Assembly (NCBI GenBank): GCA_963920665.1
Contig: OY987263.1
Span: 20,665,968-20,729,967 of the forward strand
Direction: 5' to 3'
Source: Straminergon stramineum
Taxonomy: Eukaryota > Streptophyta > Bryopsida > Hypnales > Calliergonaceae
DNA length: 64,000 bases
Shown: positions 37,804 to 50,502 of the stretch, piece by piece
Layout of the letters: each line of letters starts with the position of its first letter
How positions within the stretch are numbered: the first letter of the stretch is position 1
The notes under the pieces: generated by a model
What the model saw: the letters and a program-made list of their open reading frames with translations, nothing else
Databases searched by the model: none
Told to the model about the DNA's origin: nothing
Translations under genes and position numbers: made by a program

Positions 37804-39600
37804 GGTGAGCTGTATATAGGTAAATCAGCAGGCGTGATTTTGTGCACCTTTAGGTAGGATTTTCAAGGTGAGTGCATTTGTGGTGGATATCACACTGACA
37901 ATCATGTACAGATGAGGAAGTAGTCTAGTATTGATTGTCATTCAACTTTGGGGTTCTCTTTGCTCATATTTTTAGCCTTCATGTATTGCCCGTTTGTTGT
38001 TGTGCAATTGTGCTTCGACTAGCTCTTTTGGCCATATAACATTTTAGAAAGTTGGCATCTTGTGCTCATTTTCAAGGTAACCAAATTCCATATACATGGA
38101 AACAAGTCTTGAATTTTTAATATTGAACACAAGTGAAAAAATGGTCTTATTGTAATGACCACTTTATTATTAAATTTTAGAAACTATAAGATAAACGAAA
38201 GATTTGTTGCAAATTTGATGCTACAATTAAAGGTTGAATATAGTAGTATGAAAGAACTTTAGAAAAGATTCACAACAAGAAAAATAAATTAGGAAATGCT
38301 TAAAATTCAATTGTAAGATGTAAATTCCAATGGTGGTCTCTATCTTGAGAGTGGACAAAGGTAGAAAAAGGGGAGGATAGTGCCATTTGAATTCTAACAT
38401 GACTATTGGACATCTCATTGAATAAGGCCATGAATGGTCTAGGCTAGGTATAGTTATGACCCTGCTCTTCCATGAATTTATGCCTCTACCTCAGTGGCCA
38501 AAGTTTTTCCATCATCACAAAGCTTAGAACTACCGGATTGTCAATAGTTGTCATGTAGTTATTGTTGTTTCATAGGTATGCATATTAATTTACAATTTAT
38601 TGCATCATTACGATGTACATCATTACTACATTGATTTGGCACTACTTTATAATTGGTATGAACTACATGGCTTCAATACGTTAATCAAATGAACAAAAAG
38701 GACACAAATTATACATGTAAATTATTTATCATTGTTGCGCATTTTATGTGCGTTTCAATACATAGAAAATCCATAATAATAGTGTCATTGCTCTTATTAA
38801 ATGGTGCAATCATTAAGATATAAACTAAAATTGATTTGAGTGTATACTAATTAGTTGCTTGCATTTTGTAAATTGAAACATTCACTACTACAGCTTCAAA
38901 TTGATCTACAAAAACAACAAACGTGACAACCGATTCGATGATAAATGTAGGCCATACATCTTCAACTTGAACTAAATCCTTTAGTAGTCCACTGAGAAAC
39001 TTGATCGCATAGTGAAGGAATCACTTAAGAGTCACCAAAATTTAGCTTGAATTGAATTCATCAATAGGCCTCCAAAATTGACATAGTAAAAGAATCACTT
39101 CATTAGCACTTGGTAAGAACAAAGGGTGAAGAGGCCCTTTTCATACTAACATCCATTGTTTGTCATGAACACTCAAAGGATATGGGATAACTTGAAGATG
39201 AGAGCTTGATTGCTCATTGCCAATCAAAATGTAAAATTGTGTTGAAAGTTGAAATTCAAACCACATTTAAGCATAGTAGAATAATTTCTTTCAATACATT
39301 TTGAACAAAGAATAGTTGTAAATTCAAGCTAGATTTCATCTCTAATTAACCATTTGAGATTTAAAGCCTCCAATCAAAAGTTATGGACAAAATCAGGATT
39401 GTTCTGTCGAATGTGTTTTGGGGTTTGGGTGTCGAGTTGTTCGTCTGATATCGCATGTCGTATAAGACGAGTGTCGCATATACGAGACAAATTTGATGAG
39501 TGCGAAATTAGGGTTTAGGGTTTTTGGGCAGGGCAGCCAAAATTTTTATCTTACGTGGCGGGTTGTCAACAGTGACGTGGAAAGCTTTGACCATGTCACC
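37804..39600. other. Intergenic, nothing recognised
   Basis: AT-rich sequence downstream of the hydrolase. A TTTAGGGTTTAGGG-like patch occurs near 39510, just before the first GC-rich array. Confidence 0.3.
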
Positions 39601-39603
39601 ATA

Positions 39604-39812
39604 GGCGACTGTGGGTGGGGCACGTGTGGGTAAGGTGGGGCGACCGCGAGTCCCAGAATGAGGGCGACTGCGGGTCCAAAATCCAGAGCGACTACGGGTA
39701 CGGTGGGGCGATCGCGGGTCTCAAAATGAGGGCGACTGTGGGTCCAACTCAGGGCAACTAAGGGTTTAAAGGCGACCGCGGGTGTAAGGAAAAGGGCGAT
39801 CTTGGCTTTATC
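39604..39812 (-). repeat. GC-rich array A1 of the ACCCGCGGTCGCCC-type motif (minus sense)
   Basis: About eight degenerate copies of GGGCGACCGCGGGT and variants, spaced about 20-35 bp. No reading frame is recognised downstream of it in its sense direction. Its plus-side neighbour is the 3' end of the hAT pseudogene. Confidence 0.8.
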
Positions 39813-40665
39813 CCATACGCAAGGAATTTCTTTTGTTCCGTGGATGATAAGAACTTCTAATATACAACATAAATGCAATTGTCCATCTTTGAAATTGGGT
39901 CCCAATTCCCAAAAGAGAGATCTTACTAAGTCCTCATACCGGAAATGAGTATTTTTGTGAGGGGAAAGGCAAGTACATCACATCACAGAGTTCCATTGGA
40001 GATGATTTTCATACTCACTAGTCCATCTGTAAAAGGTTAAGAACAACCTCGTGTGTCGTTGCAATTGCAAACATGGATATAACGACCATTTCAATCTTGC
40101 TCACGATTTAGGATCCTTCAGTTTCCATGTGCCATTGCATTCTCCTAAGCCTTAAATTAAGTACTTCACATTCTGTGGTCATTCACTCATTCATAGGAGC
40201 CTCCGAGTTCTACATGTTTTTATTACATATGGTTGGAAATTTCTAATTCAAATTTTCTACTCCTATTGAAGTGTAGAAGTCAATATCGCAATTGGATGTA
40301 ATAATTACACCAAAAATAGATACAAAAACAAGAAAAAAGTAAGGATAATTAGTATTATTGTAATTATAAGTTGTACACACTAATAGAGTAGTGACCCAAT
40401 CTTATAAATGAACTTCTACTTCAATTGTACTTCCATGAACTTTGTTAAGATCTCCACGTCTATACTTGTAGAAGTCCACACTAAAGACATTGAACAGAAC
40501 TTTGTAATTCTAACACTATCATGCTTTCATACTAAAGTAGATACTATACAAAACTCATCTATAGGCTATTTGCCTATGAACTTAAGCTAGAAAACTTCAA
40601 CACACCAAAATTATGCAAAAGCATTACATTACCACTTCACTACCTCTAAATCTATATTTATAAAG

Positions 40666-43600
40666 TTACGGTGAAAATGTGTAATCACTAGGCACCTCAT
40701 CAAGGTCAGGGTCAAAATCATCATCCGACTCTTCCACCCTTTCATTATCATCACAGTTATCATTCTCGTCGTCCTCCCTTCGTACTCGTTCATTTTGCAC
40801 TTCATGTTCTACCTCTGAGTTCACGTTCCGCACTTCAGTATCCACGACGCTATCGCCGCTAGTTTGCACCAATCGTTTAGTCAACCTCAATGCATCTCTT
40901 GTTCCATCAAGGTTGGATGCAAGGTGTCGTCCACTTCTACTGGATTGCCCGATGTTTCGATTCGAATTGGCTTCACCCATGATGAATCTTTGGACAACAT
41001 GGTTTTGTCGTTTGGGATTTCTTTGCAGCCTCTCCTGCGTCTTCCTCAATCGCTTTTTCTATCCTCTTGTGCCTTCATGCACAAGCAAGGATGATTCTCC
41101 AAGGCCAGAAATAGAGAAGGGTTGAGTGGGTTGCGGAGCTGAGGCATGGACTTCATTATCAACTGCCCTAAGAGGACTATTATGCAAGGGCAGCCTAGTC
41201 GCACGGGTTGGTATAGACCTAGTCGCCCTAGCATTGTTTGCGTTTCCTCCTCCACTTAAGGGCACCGTACGATTCCGGTTCATAACAGCTTGCAAGAGCA
41301 AGTCTGAATCATATTCCACATTTTCTGTTTTTAAGGGGCTCCGTAATGGAGAAAGTGGAACGCTTGTATGCACAACATCTTCGACGTGTGTTGGCGGTGT
41401 TGCCTCCTCTTGCCTTTCATTTACCTTAGCAACTCCAACAGCGCTTCGTAGGTTCATTACCCTTGTAGAACCTTGATCTACAACATTTTGAGATCTTGCT
41501 TCCTTAGTTCTTGTGGGCATTGGACTATTTATGCCTTCATTGGGGTTGTCGGGACTACTTGCCCTCGTCGGCGATGAATTTATTGGAGGAGGTACATTCC
41601 TATCTCTAGCAGAGACGTAGGGTTGCGGGGGCCTTCGTGGTGCACGTTGAACCTCCTTCTCCTCCGAGTAGTACCTATTATTCTCAGTTGTAAATGTATT
41701 TCCATAGTTGTGTCTCCGTGGAGGACTCTTTTATCTATGAATCAGTCATGTCCAAATATTTCCACATAGGCGGTCTTCTGCCAGCCTAATGTTTTCATTA
41801 GCTCGAGCCATTTTGACTGGGTCACCATCCCCTAATGATCCTGTACCTAATGGCTCCTCATTCTCTTCCAAGGTATTTCCATCCACAAGGTACTTTTCGT
41901 AGAACATTGTAGGATTGCGTCCACGTTTCTCACATTCAAGTTTACTATTGGTGTAGATATACACCAATGCTTCCGCCTTGGATGTGGTTAGGCAATTTCG
42001 CACTTTATTGTGCACAAATGAATACATGCTCCAATTCCTTTCGCATGATGATGCTGAGCACGTCAAAGATAGAACTCTCATTGCAATTTTTGGGAGAACA
42101 TTAGCACCCACAAGATTCCACCATTGATGAGGCATTAGTTTACAGTGTGTAATATCAAGAGCCTCTTCTAAGGGGTCAAAAGGGCCTGTCTTCTCTTTGA
42201 ACTACGTGAGCTCCTACAATGCCTCCATGTATGATAATCCCAATGACTCGCTCATTTTTCGAAGCACCCGATTTAAGGCTCTTTTGGCCACACCGTCATT
42301 ATGAAGGGTTTCTACTTCAATCAAGAAAGGATTTAAGAGTGCCCCTGCATAGTGCAGGTTTGTTAGCATCAATTTCCAATGAGCCTCGAAATGCTTCTCA
42401 AACTTCGTTGCAGTTTCATCATTCAGAAAAAAAGGTTCGTTTCTCAAGCTCCACACGTGCTCTTGAAGAGTCTTCATAATCAACTAAGCCTTAGGCATTG
42501 CCGGGGCTTTCCCATCAAACACTTGGAGAGCAATAATGACAGGCTCCACCATGTGCAAAAAATTCTCACACTCCACCCAAAAAGATTCTGTATGAATGTC
42601 ATTCCGTGCTATAGTAGCTTGCGCTCCCAATATATCTCCATTTAGGCGCCGTTCCAAACTAGCCTCAAATTGCACATATATCTCATCCATTATCACTCTA
42701 ATCAATGCTGACTTGCACTCCACCACATGTGATATCATGAGGAAGTTCACTGCAAAGTATGTTTTAGAAGGCATTCGCAATGCCTTGTCCGGGGAGTACT
42801 TTCGGAAGAGAGCCAATGTGGACTGGTACCTCTTGATGTACTTTACTATCTATGTACAACGTTGTACTATTCTCGTCACCTTGACATCCTTTGCGTAGTC
42901 TTCCAAAAGCAAGTCCAAAATGTGTGTTGCGCATCCTTGGATATACATGTGAGGATATTTCTCTTGTAACGCCTTCAAAGTCCTCGTCATGACAACGGCA
43001 TTGTCTGTACATAGTTGGACCATATTTTTGGGGCCAACCTCTTCTATGTATTGCGCCATCATATTGATTGTGTATGCAATGTCTTTCTTCTCCCCCGTGG
43101 TGTCCACCGATCCAAGAAACACATCCCCCACAGGACACATGAGCATTAAATTCAATAATGGATGGCTATTAGTATTAGACCAACCATCCAAACAGATAGT
43201 CGCTCCGTAAACTTCGATAGAGTGCTTTGTCCGCTCAGTGACCATTTTAGAAACACTTTTTTTCTTTGGCTCTATCATTCTTGTACGCAAAGCATTGTAT
43301 GAGGGCGGTTGGTATCGTAGTCCTGATGCTGCTATCTCTTTCATTGCTTTCACAAAGGCAAGATGGCGCGCAACATTGAACACGATGCTAGCCTCATAAA
43401 AAAAGGAAGCTCACATGGTATCTAACTTTGCTCTCGTGCTACTTTGTAATGCCTCATCCATGCTAGTTTGCCTAGAAATGGAAGGGTTATTCCTCCTTCT
43501 CAAAATTATTTGAGGAGTGGAATCTACTGAATCGGTAATAGGGAGCATTGGTTCATTCGTAGCACTAGGCTCCTCTGACCTCTCCCGACCCCCCTCCAAC

Positions 43601-43944
43601 ATAGGCTCTACCACAGTCTCATCTACAACATCAAATTTTGGAACATTCTCATGCATTTGTTCAAAGCTCATTTCCTTCGGAACAACCCCACAACAAGTCC
43701 TAAACTTTTGCAATACTGCCCATGGGATTTGCTTACATCGCTCCGATGTAGTCCTGCCGCCAAATCCAAAGTGACAGAATGCCCGCTTTCATACAAACAT
43801 GGAGGTCCACCCACAGAAAACACATGTTCGTGTGTTTCTTGCAAATTGACGGTCAATGTCTACAACCAACCAAGGGTCCCACTCCTTCGTGGCTCTCCTT
43901 GTATCGTTAATGGTAGTCCTCCTCCCCTCACCCCGACTAGCCAT
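40666..43944 (-). pseudogene. hAT-family transposase (BED finger, DUF659, hAT dimerisation domain), broken by nine in-frame stops
   Basis: One reading frame runs from ATG 43944 to TAA 40668-40666 with no frameshift. It contains a degraded BED-type zinc finger (TRTCVFCGW, RCKQIPWAVLQKF), a DUF659/catalytic core with LDGWSN and CTDNAVVM (the two expected Asp), QGCATHILDLLLEDY, and the C-terminal dimerisation motif SASSCERNWSMYSFVHNKVR followed by LTTSKAEALVYIYTNSKL. Beyond that is an unusually long tail (about 350 codons) ending in an acidic stretch (DDDFDPDLDEVPSD). Stops sit at 43791 (TGA), 43413 (TGA), 42852 (TAG), 42486 (TAG), 42216 (TAG), 42204 (TAG), 41748 (TGA), 41733 (TAA) and 41061 (TAG). 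Each is one transition from Arg, Gln or Trp. Array A2 lies upstream. I could not find its terminal inverted repeats or the 8-bp target duplication. Confidence 0.88.
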
Positions 43945-44262
43945 ATTGTTCTTCGCCTATGAGTTCTTAAAACAATATTATCATATGAATCAGAGCCTTG
44001 ATTTAGAAAAAAGAATGGCAAAGCCACTTGCTTTGAACAATCTTTTAAACCACACAAACCAAGTCGTTGCCCTCCAAAGAACCAAACATCCGCAAGAAGC
44101 CTCTTTCGAAGATTCAAGGCAAGAGTTCATCCTTGAAGTAAGGTGAAAACCACAGTCCGGGCCTTCAGCTTTATACTGCCGTCCTGCTAGCACCGTAAGT
44201 CACCCCCTGAGAGCCAGAATGCGTGCAGGAAACGGGCAACCTTGTAACAGGCGCACTCGCCC

Positions 44263-44515
44263 CGTGGGTGACTGTAGGTCGATGGTTCGCACTAGGAGCG
44301 CGCGTGCGGATTAAAGGGCAACTGCGGGTTCAAGGGGGGCAATTGTGGGTCGAAAAAGAGGCAACTGTGGGTAGAAGGGGGCGACTGCGAGTAGAAGGGG
44401 GCCGACTTCGGGAAGAAGGGGGCGACTACGAGTCTAGGGGGGGCGACTACGGGTAGAAGGGGGCAACCGTGGGTCTCAAGAGGCGACTTCGGGTACATGA
44501 AGGGCGATCGCGCTT
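44263..44515 (-). repeat. GC-rich array A2 upstream of the hAT reading frame
   Basis: About nine copies of the motif (GGGCGACTACGGGT, GGGCAACTGCGGGT and similar), spaced 20-30 bp. Read on the minus strand it lies about 320 bp 5' of the hAT start codon, in the same relative position and orientation as the arrays before the WCHI and kinase-like genes. Confidence 0.8.
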
Positions 44516-44679
44516 ACGCTTAGGACCCAAGGCCATTTTTGTTATTCCGTTAGCGTTCCATCGCTGAGTTTCTAGATGAAAGTCATCCTAGTTTAGATAG
44601 AGATTTTATTAAACCCTAAATGCTATCCAAGGGTTTGACATGGTATTTATAGATACTTCAAAAAAAGATTTTCAGGAGT

Positions 44680-44990
44680 ATGGTCATAGACTTAAAGAAT
44701 ACAATTTTTTTTTTAAACAACCACATGAAGGGAAACTCATTTCAAATCCATTCCAACAAACTTAATAAAAAATAAATAGAATTAACTTGTACTTAAATGT
44801 GGAAAAAATTAAGAACTTTCTCTTTTAAATTAAAAAGAAAAATGGGGGACAACATTGGTTGATCAAACCATATACATGGAATCCACAACTCAAAATGTAT
44901 AACTTCCATTTCTCTATCAATTCCAAAAGTACTCTTTTGAGTACCTTTTTATGATGTTTTTTCCCAAATTATAAATCTCAAGAAGAGTCC
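44680..44990 (+). mobile_element. Truncated relative of the 33154-33730 TTAA MITE
   Basis: Blocks such as CTCATTTCAAATCCATTCCA, ATGGAAT-CACAACT and TATCAATTCCAAAA occur in the same order as at 33440-33660. I see no TTAACCC terminus, so both ends appear lost. Confidence 0.5.
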
Positions 44991-45392
44991 ATACATTCAC
45001 GAGGTGAAGGGCATGGGAATGTTGTCATTTACAATATGTTCAAACCATATGTTAAAATACAGAAAAATGAAACCATATGAACTTATATTGAAACTCTCAT
45101 GGATGATGCAGCTTAAATTTATTGAGGGTTCTTTGTGTAGACTCAAAGTTACTAGAATTCTTTTCTTTTTTAAAACACTACACAAATTTAACAAGAAATT
45201 AACATTCACATAACTTGAAATCATCAAAATTTGTCAAAAATTCAAATGTTTGGATCCAAATGCAAACACATTTTCATACACAAAAAATAAAAATAAACAT
45301 TCTTGTATTTCAGCAAAAATAAGGACAAAGCCTTTTTCTTCATATATCTTGGAAGAAGTACATAGTCATAAAAGAAACAAGAGCCACCTAAT

Positions 45393-46952
45393 TTATACTC
45401 CATCCATTTCCCCTTGTTCTTCCCTTTTCTTCTTTTCTAGTTCTATTTGGGCTCTTGCCACTCTCTCTTCCCTCTTCAAAAGAGTCAGGTCATGGTTCCA
45501 CATTTTATTTTGGATCCACCACTTCTTGAACAATGACATGAACCTGATGTGAGCCTTTGGCCACGACATCTTTTCCTCCAACTTCTATTCCAATCTTTTC
45601 ACAGAAGCTAACTTCATCTTCAACTTCTCTATTTCCGTAGTGGATGATGAATCTTCAACATCCACAGAGAATGAATCCGACTGCAACGACTGGTCAATAG
45701 GATTTGCATCCTTCATCTCCTTCAAGGGGTTCAATGTCGATCTTGCCTTTTCCACACCTCCTTTTTCAATGGCAAGGTTGTTTTCTTTCATCCTATATTT
45801 TTCCATTATTGTTTGAAGTCGTTCATCCATAACAGGATTGACATTTGAACTAGAACCTCCATCTTCTCCCTTATTGAACTTGAGGTAAAATTGTTCCAAT
45901 TGTTCCATTTCTCTTTGTTGGGCTGCCAAACGAGTTTGTCCAGCTTGAATTAGTTCTTTGAGGGTGCCCACATCCTCAACCTGAATCTCTTGTGCGCTTC
46001 ACTTCTCGATGATCTCACACTCCCTCTCTTTTTCTTCAAGATCCTTTAAAAGCATCTCCAACTCCATTTTATAGGATTCTTTCGTCCGCCTATTATTGTC
46101 TTCTCCAAGTACACCTTGATGTTCTTGTTCCATTTTACGCAATCCTTCCATGGAAGGCAAATTCATCAAGGTCAGAGGAATCTCTTCTTTGGCTTCACTC
46201 TCCCCATCCAACCTATCTTCATTAATTTCATGCAAGCAAGCTTGCACGTAATGGAACACTTCGTCATCTTCGAGACGACGGACCCCTATCGGTTCCACAG
46301 ACATAAAAGGTTCTCCATACATTGGTGTGGTCCGTTGCATGTTGCCTTCTTCTGATACCACCAATGCTAAGTTTTCTTCCATTGATGTATCTTCCATCCT
46401 GTCCCTAGATTCAGGCAATGGCTCTTCATCGGAGTCCGATTCTCCAGTTGACGTTGACCAAACATAATCCTGATCTGCCACTCCTTCTATAATGTTCTTT
46501 TTGGGCCCTAGCCCATCCCGAGGATTATTTGAAGGACCCGCTCTTGGAATGTCTTTTGTAGTTGGAAGCGTGACATTCTTGGATGTCTTGAAGGTCATCC
46601 AATCTACCATTTTCCCCAATTGTAACTCTGCATATACCATTTGGCATATGCCCATTGAGACTTCGCTCCGTGGAATTTTTCGCTTTCCGTACAATACTCG
46701 GTACACTTCAATACATCTCTGGACAAATGCATCATCCTTGCAGTAATGAAGATTTGCTTGGTTTTGCTTCACATGGTGAATGTGTTGATGGTAAGGGAAG
46801 AGCTTGTCGATATGGCACCAATCCACAAATAACTTGCAAGTCATCAAGGTCCAATCAGAATTTACATGACGCCATCCCTGATATGCCTTAGCCGCTGGGT
46901 CAAAAAGGGCGCGTCGTTGCCTGTTATGGCGATCTCCTTTCTTCTTCGTCAT
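45393..46952 (-). pseudogene. WCHI-family protein (unrecognised), two in-frame stops
   Basis: A frame from ATG 46952 to the terminal stop at 45393-45395, about 519 codons, is broken by TGA 46001-45999 and TAG 45587-45585 with no frameshift. The N-terminal third holds the conserved core shared with 55390-57882 and 59160-60581: YQGWRHVN, a W-x-L-x-T-C-K block, DWCHIDKLFPYHQHIHHVKQ, NLHYCKDDAFVQRCIEVYRV, and QMVYAELQLGKMVDW. Then comes an acidic linker and coiled-coil-like Glu/Lys/Gln stretches. I know no named family with this core. Conserved Cys and His residues (CK, WCHI, H..H, YC, RC) suggest metal or nucleic-acid binding, but this is inference. Array A3 lies 210 bp upstream. Confidence 0.65.
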
Positions 46953-47159
46953 CTTGTTGTGTCACTCTAGCGTAAAGAGAACTAGACTTTTGTCGATAAT
47001 ATAACCGAAGAAATGAATTCGTAAACGTGGAAGCCACAACACGTGTAGATGCCCAAACTTCCAATCGACGAACCGGCAGTCAAACGCTTCAAGGCGGATG
47101 AAAGGCGCAGTGCGACGAAGGAAGTGACGACTTGGGAATCCAGTATCCCCTTAAATACC

Positions 47160-47582
47160 CGAAGTCGCCTAAGGCGCATGCGGGTCTTGGGCGACCGCGG
47201 GTTTGGGTCCCACTATCTAGAAACTGCCATTTAGGAAAAATTAGAGTTTCTGGAAGGAGACCTCGGGTGCAGGGTGACCATGGGTATAGGGGGGCGGTTG
47301 CATATAGGGCGACCACAAGTCTTTTCCTGGGCGACTGCGGGTAATGGGGCGACCGCGGGTACAGGGTGCGGCTGCATATAGGGCGACTACAAGTCATTTT
47401 CTAGGTGACCGCGGGTAATGGGGCAACCACGGATACAGGGGCAGCTGCATATAGGGCGACCATAGGTCATTTCTTGGGTGACCGCAGGTAATGGGGCGAC
47501 CGCGGGTCTCAGATTCCGAAAGGTCTTCTAGTTCATGACGATAGGGATAGTTGCATATGGGGCGACCACGGGTTAGGGGCGC
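47160..47582 (-). repeat. GC-rich array A3 upstream of the 46952 WCHI gene
   Basis: About a dozen copies of GGGCGACCGCGGGT-type units interspersed with GCATATAGGGCGACCA-type units. On the minus strand it is followed by a leader CTTTCATCCGCCTTGAAGCG (near 47105-47086) that resembles the leaders at 51862 and 54172. Confidence 0.8.
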
Positions 47583-47762
47583 CAAAAAACATGAGTTTGA
47601 GTTTCCCCCCTAACAAATTGGAGGGAAGTTGTTCAAACTTTTCAAGTACTGCTCCCCCCTTTTTTGAGGATTAACTCCAGAAAATCCTAAGACTGAGGCA
47701 TTCAATACTAAGTGATCAAAAGTTAATTAAGTAATAAAGAAAGAAAATTGGTTGAGGAAGTG

Positions 47763-48245
47763 GAGATTTGGAAAAGCTCTTCTTCCTAACATTTTATTTC
47801 TTCTTCATCCATCCATGTGGTCATGTAAAATTCAACGTAACCACTTCCTACTTTAATTTTTGGAGGGAGTACATTAAAAGGAGACGTTTCCTTGTGGGGG
47901 GAAACGATGTACAAATAAAATACTGAAACCGTGGGATGCATCAAGAGAAATCTTTTTATCTACATCAAAAGTGGTTTTAAAAAATGGAGACTTGGGAAAG
48001 CTCTTCTCCTTGACATTTTCTTTTTCCTCATACTCATGTAAAATTCAACATGACCATTTCCTATTTTAATTTTTAGAGGGAGTACATTTGGAGGAGACCT
48101 TCTCTTTGGGGGAAATGATGTACAAAAAAAATACTAACACCGTGAGATGCATGAAGAAAAAATCTTTTTCTCTCCATAAGAAGTGGTTTTTAAAAATGGA
48201 GACTTGGGGAAGCCCTTCTCCTTGTCATTTCATTTTCCATCCTCC
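47763..48245 (+). repeat. Tandem repeat of ~215-223 bp, two and a quarter copies
   Basis: The block GGAGA(C/T)TTGGxxAAGC followed by CTTCTCCTT starts at 47763, 47986 and 48198. Each full unit also has a GGAGGGAGTACATT-like block, a GGGGGAAAxGATGTACAAA block and ACCGTGxGATGCAT. No coding potential is seen. Confidence 0.8.
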
Positions 48246-48525
48246 AACATAGGAATTTCAATATAGTCCTCCCCTTAATACATCAAGGGGATTTAAAACA
48301 CATTTGAAGGGGTGAATGAATATTGACTTTATTGAAGATTAAAAAGTTCGGAAATGACACCTTCAATGGTTTATATCTTACAAGTGCAAGGTTTAGGAGT
48401 TCAAACTTTTTTATGACATATAATGAAAAGCAAATCACATGTGTTTATCATTTTATCCACCCTAAAATATAGAAGTACATTACTTTTGGGGTGGCATACA
48501 TGGAGAAGGTCCATGGTTTTTCTAT

Positions 48526-48574
48526 AGGTTTTAGGGTATAGGGTTTAGGGTATAGGATTAGGGTTTAGGGTTTG
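48526..48574 (+). repeat. Short interstitial telomere-like tract
   Basis: Several imperfect TTTAGGG/TATAGGG units in a row, matching the plant telomere unit. It lies between the 215-bp tandem repeat and array A4. Confidence 0.7.
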
Positions 48575-48778
48575 GAAAACCCTCTTCAATTTTTCTAATT
48601 AGTCTTACTATAATTCTGTATTTATAGACTGATTTTGTAGTATTAACTAGCTATCAACATTGAAGGACAGGTCAGTTGTAGTCTATGGAAGACACAATTA
48701 AGTCTAACTTCATTAGTGTTGGAGATGGCTCACATCTTCTGCTACATTGGTTTCTGGACTGGCGTGACTTTAAGATAG

Positions 48779-50122
48779 AGGCGACTATTGGTGGGGGGCG
48801 AGTTCAGGTCCTGGGCGACTGCGGGTGGGGGCTTGGTCTTCTGGCTTGGTGTTGTTGAGCCTAATTTGGTGGAATAGGGCGACTGCGGGTGGGGGCTTGG
48901 TCTTTTGGCTTGGTGTTGTTGAGCCTAATTTGGTGGAATAGGGCGACTGCGGGTGGCGGGTAAGTTCAGGTCCTAGGCAACCGCGGGTGGGGGTTGGATT
49001 TCTGGCTTGGTGTTGTTGAGTCCAATTTGGTTGAATGAGGTGCGACTACGGGTGGCAGGCGAGTTCAGGTCCTGGGTGACTATGGGTGGGGGGTGAGTTC
49101 AGGTCTTGGGCGACTGCGGGTGGGGGTTGGATTTCTGGCTTGGTGTTGTTGAGTCCAATTTGGTGGAATGAGGTGCGACTGCAGGTGGGGGGCGAGTTGA
49201 GGTCCTGGTGGTTGTGGAGCGCAGTTTGGTGGAATGGGGGGCAATTGTAGGTGGGGGGCGAGTTCAGGTCCTGGGTTACTGCCGATGGGAGCGACTTCAG
49301 GTCCTGGTGGTTTGGAGCCCAATTTGGTGGAATGGGGGGCAACCGCAGGTGGGGGGTGAATTCAGGTCGTGGGCAACCGAAGATGGGGGCGCAGTCTTCT
49401 ATTTTGCTGGTGTAGAGTCCAATTTGGTGGAATGGGGGGCGACCATGGGTGGGGGGGCAACTTCAGGTCTTGGGCGACTACGAGTGGGGGCGACTTCAGG
49501 TCCTGGTGGTTTCAAGCCCAATTTGGTGGATTGGGATGCGACCGTGGGTGGGGGCACGATCTTCTGTTTTGGTGGTTTCGAGCCCAATTTGGTGGATGGG
49601 GGGGCGACCGTGGGTGGGGGCAACTTTAGGTCCTAGTGGTTTCGAGCCCAATTTGGTGGATTGGGGGGTGACCGCGGGTGGGGGCGTGGTCTTCTGTTTT
49701 GGTGGTTTCGAGCCCAATTTGGTGGATGGGGGGGCAACTGCGGATGGAGGGCGACTTGAGGTCTTGGGCGACCGCAGGTGGGGGCGACTTCAGGTCCTGG
49801 TGGTTTCGAGCCCAATTTGGTGGAATGGGGGGCAACCGTGGGTGGGGGCGCGGTCTTCTGTTTTAATGGTTTCGAGCCCAATTTGGTGGATGGGAGGGTG
49901 ACCGCGGGTGGGGGGCGACTTCAGGTCCTAGGCGACCGAGGGTGGGGGCGACTTTAGGTCCTAGTGGTTTTGAGCCCAATTTGGTGGATTGGGGGGTGAT
50001 CGTGGGTGGGGGGCGACTTCAGGTCCTCGGCGACCGCGGGTGGGGGCGACTTCAGGTCCTGGTGGTTTCGAGCCCAATTTGGTGGAATGGGGGGCGACCG
50101 CGGGTGGGGGCGTGCCTTCCAA
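48779..50122 (-). repeat. Long GC-rich array A4 (1.3 kb)
   Basis: The largest array. Higher-order units of roughly 60-80 bp combine the GGGCGACYGCGGGTGGGGG core with CGACTTCAGGTCCTGG and GAGCCCAATTTGGTGGA blocks. The left part uses a TGGTGTTGTTGAG spacer, the right part TTTTGGTGGTTTCGAG. Both strands give long spurious open frames because stops are rare in the repeat. No gene is called. Confidence 0.85.
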
Positions 50123-50204
50123 TCCAAAAAAGTTTTAATAAGTATAACGAGTTCAACTTTTAACATCCAAGAACAAGTCACTTCATTAGGACCTTGGGGT
50201 CTTC

Positions 50205-50344
50205 AAGGCATCTTCGGGTGATACATGGAAGTTATTGGCTTCCTGGAAGTCATTGTTCTTGTAGAGGTCTCGGGTTCAATCCCCAATGAGATCAATTTGG
50301 TTTGGTTCTTGTAGCCAACCGAAAAAAAAAGAAAAAAAGGCATC
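50205..50344 (+). mobile_element. tRNA-derived SINE with 8-bp target duplication (left copy)
   Basis: Body 50213-50336 is flanked by the direct repeat AAGGCATC (50205-50212 and 50337-50344). It contains a Pol III B-box-like CGGGTTCAATCCCC at 50271-50284 and ends in an A-rich tail with single G interruptions. The A box is weak. The second copy at 63487-63627 was inserted before the duplication. Confidence 0.65.
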
Positions 50345-50426
50345 AAGCTAATTCCCTGTGGTATGTGGGAGGAAAGTGATTTGATTCTCAAGGTCTAGGG
50401 GATGGTCAATGAGAGTTATAAGAAAT

Positions 50427-50502
50427 CAGTATTGAGTTTAGGACAGAGATGTGTGTGGTGCAACCTTGCACCTCATACATCTCCATTCTAAACTCAATAC
50501 TG
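50427..50502 (+). repeat. 76-nt hairpin, left copy
   Basis: Two 37-nt arms starting CAGTATTGAGTTTAG and ending CTAAACTCAATACTG pair at about 32 positions, around a minimal loop near GCAACCTTGC. The partner copy differs at three paired positions in both arms. Confidence 0.75.

Noticed and set aside
39604..44515. Arrays A1 and A2 as terminal repeats of the hAT element
   Set aside because: Both arrays have the same orientation rather than inverted, and no 8-bp target duplication or short terminal inverted repeat could be identified next to them.
48779..50181. Many overlapping long frames across array A4 on both strands
   Set aside because: They are translations of a GC-rich repeat with few stop codons. 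The peptides are the repeat read in different frames.
50271..50284. A functional tRNA gene around the GGTTCAATCCCC box
   Set aside because: No cloverleaf can be folded around it. The flanking 8-bp direct repeats and A-rich tail indicate a SINE.
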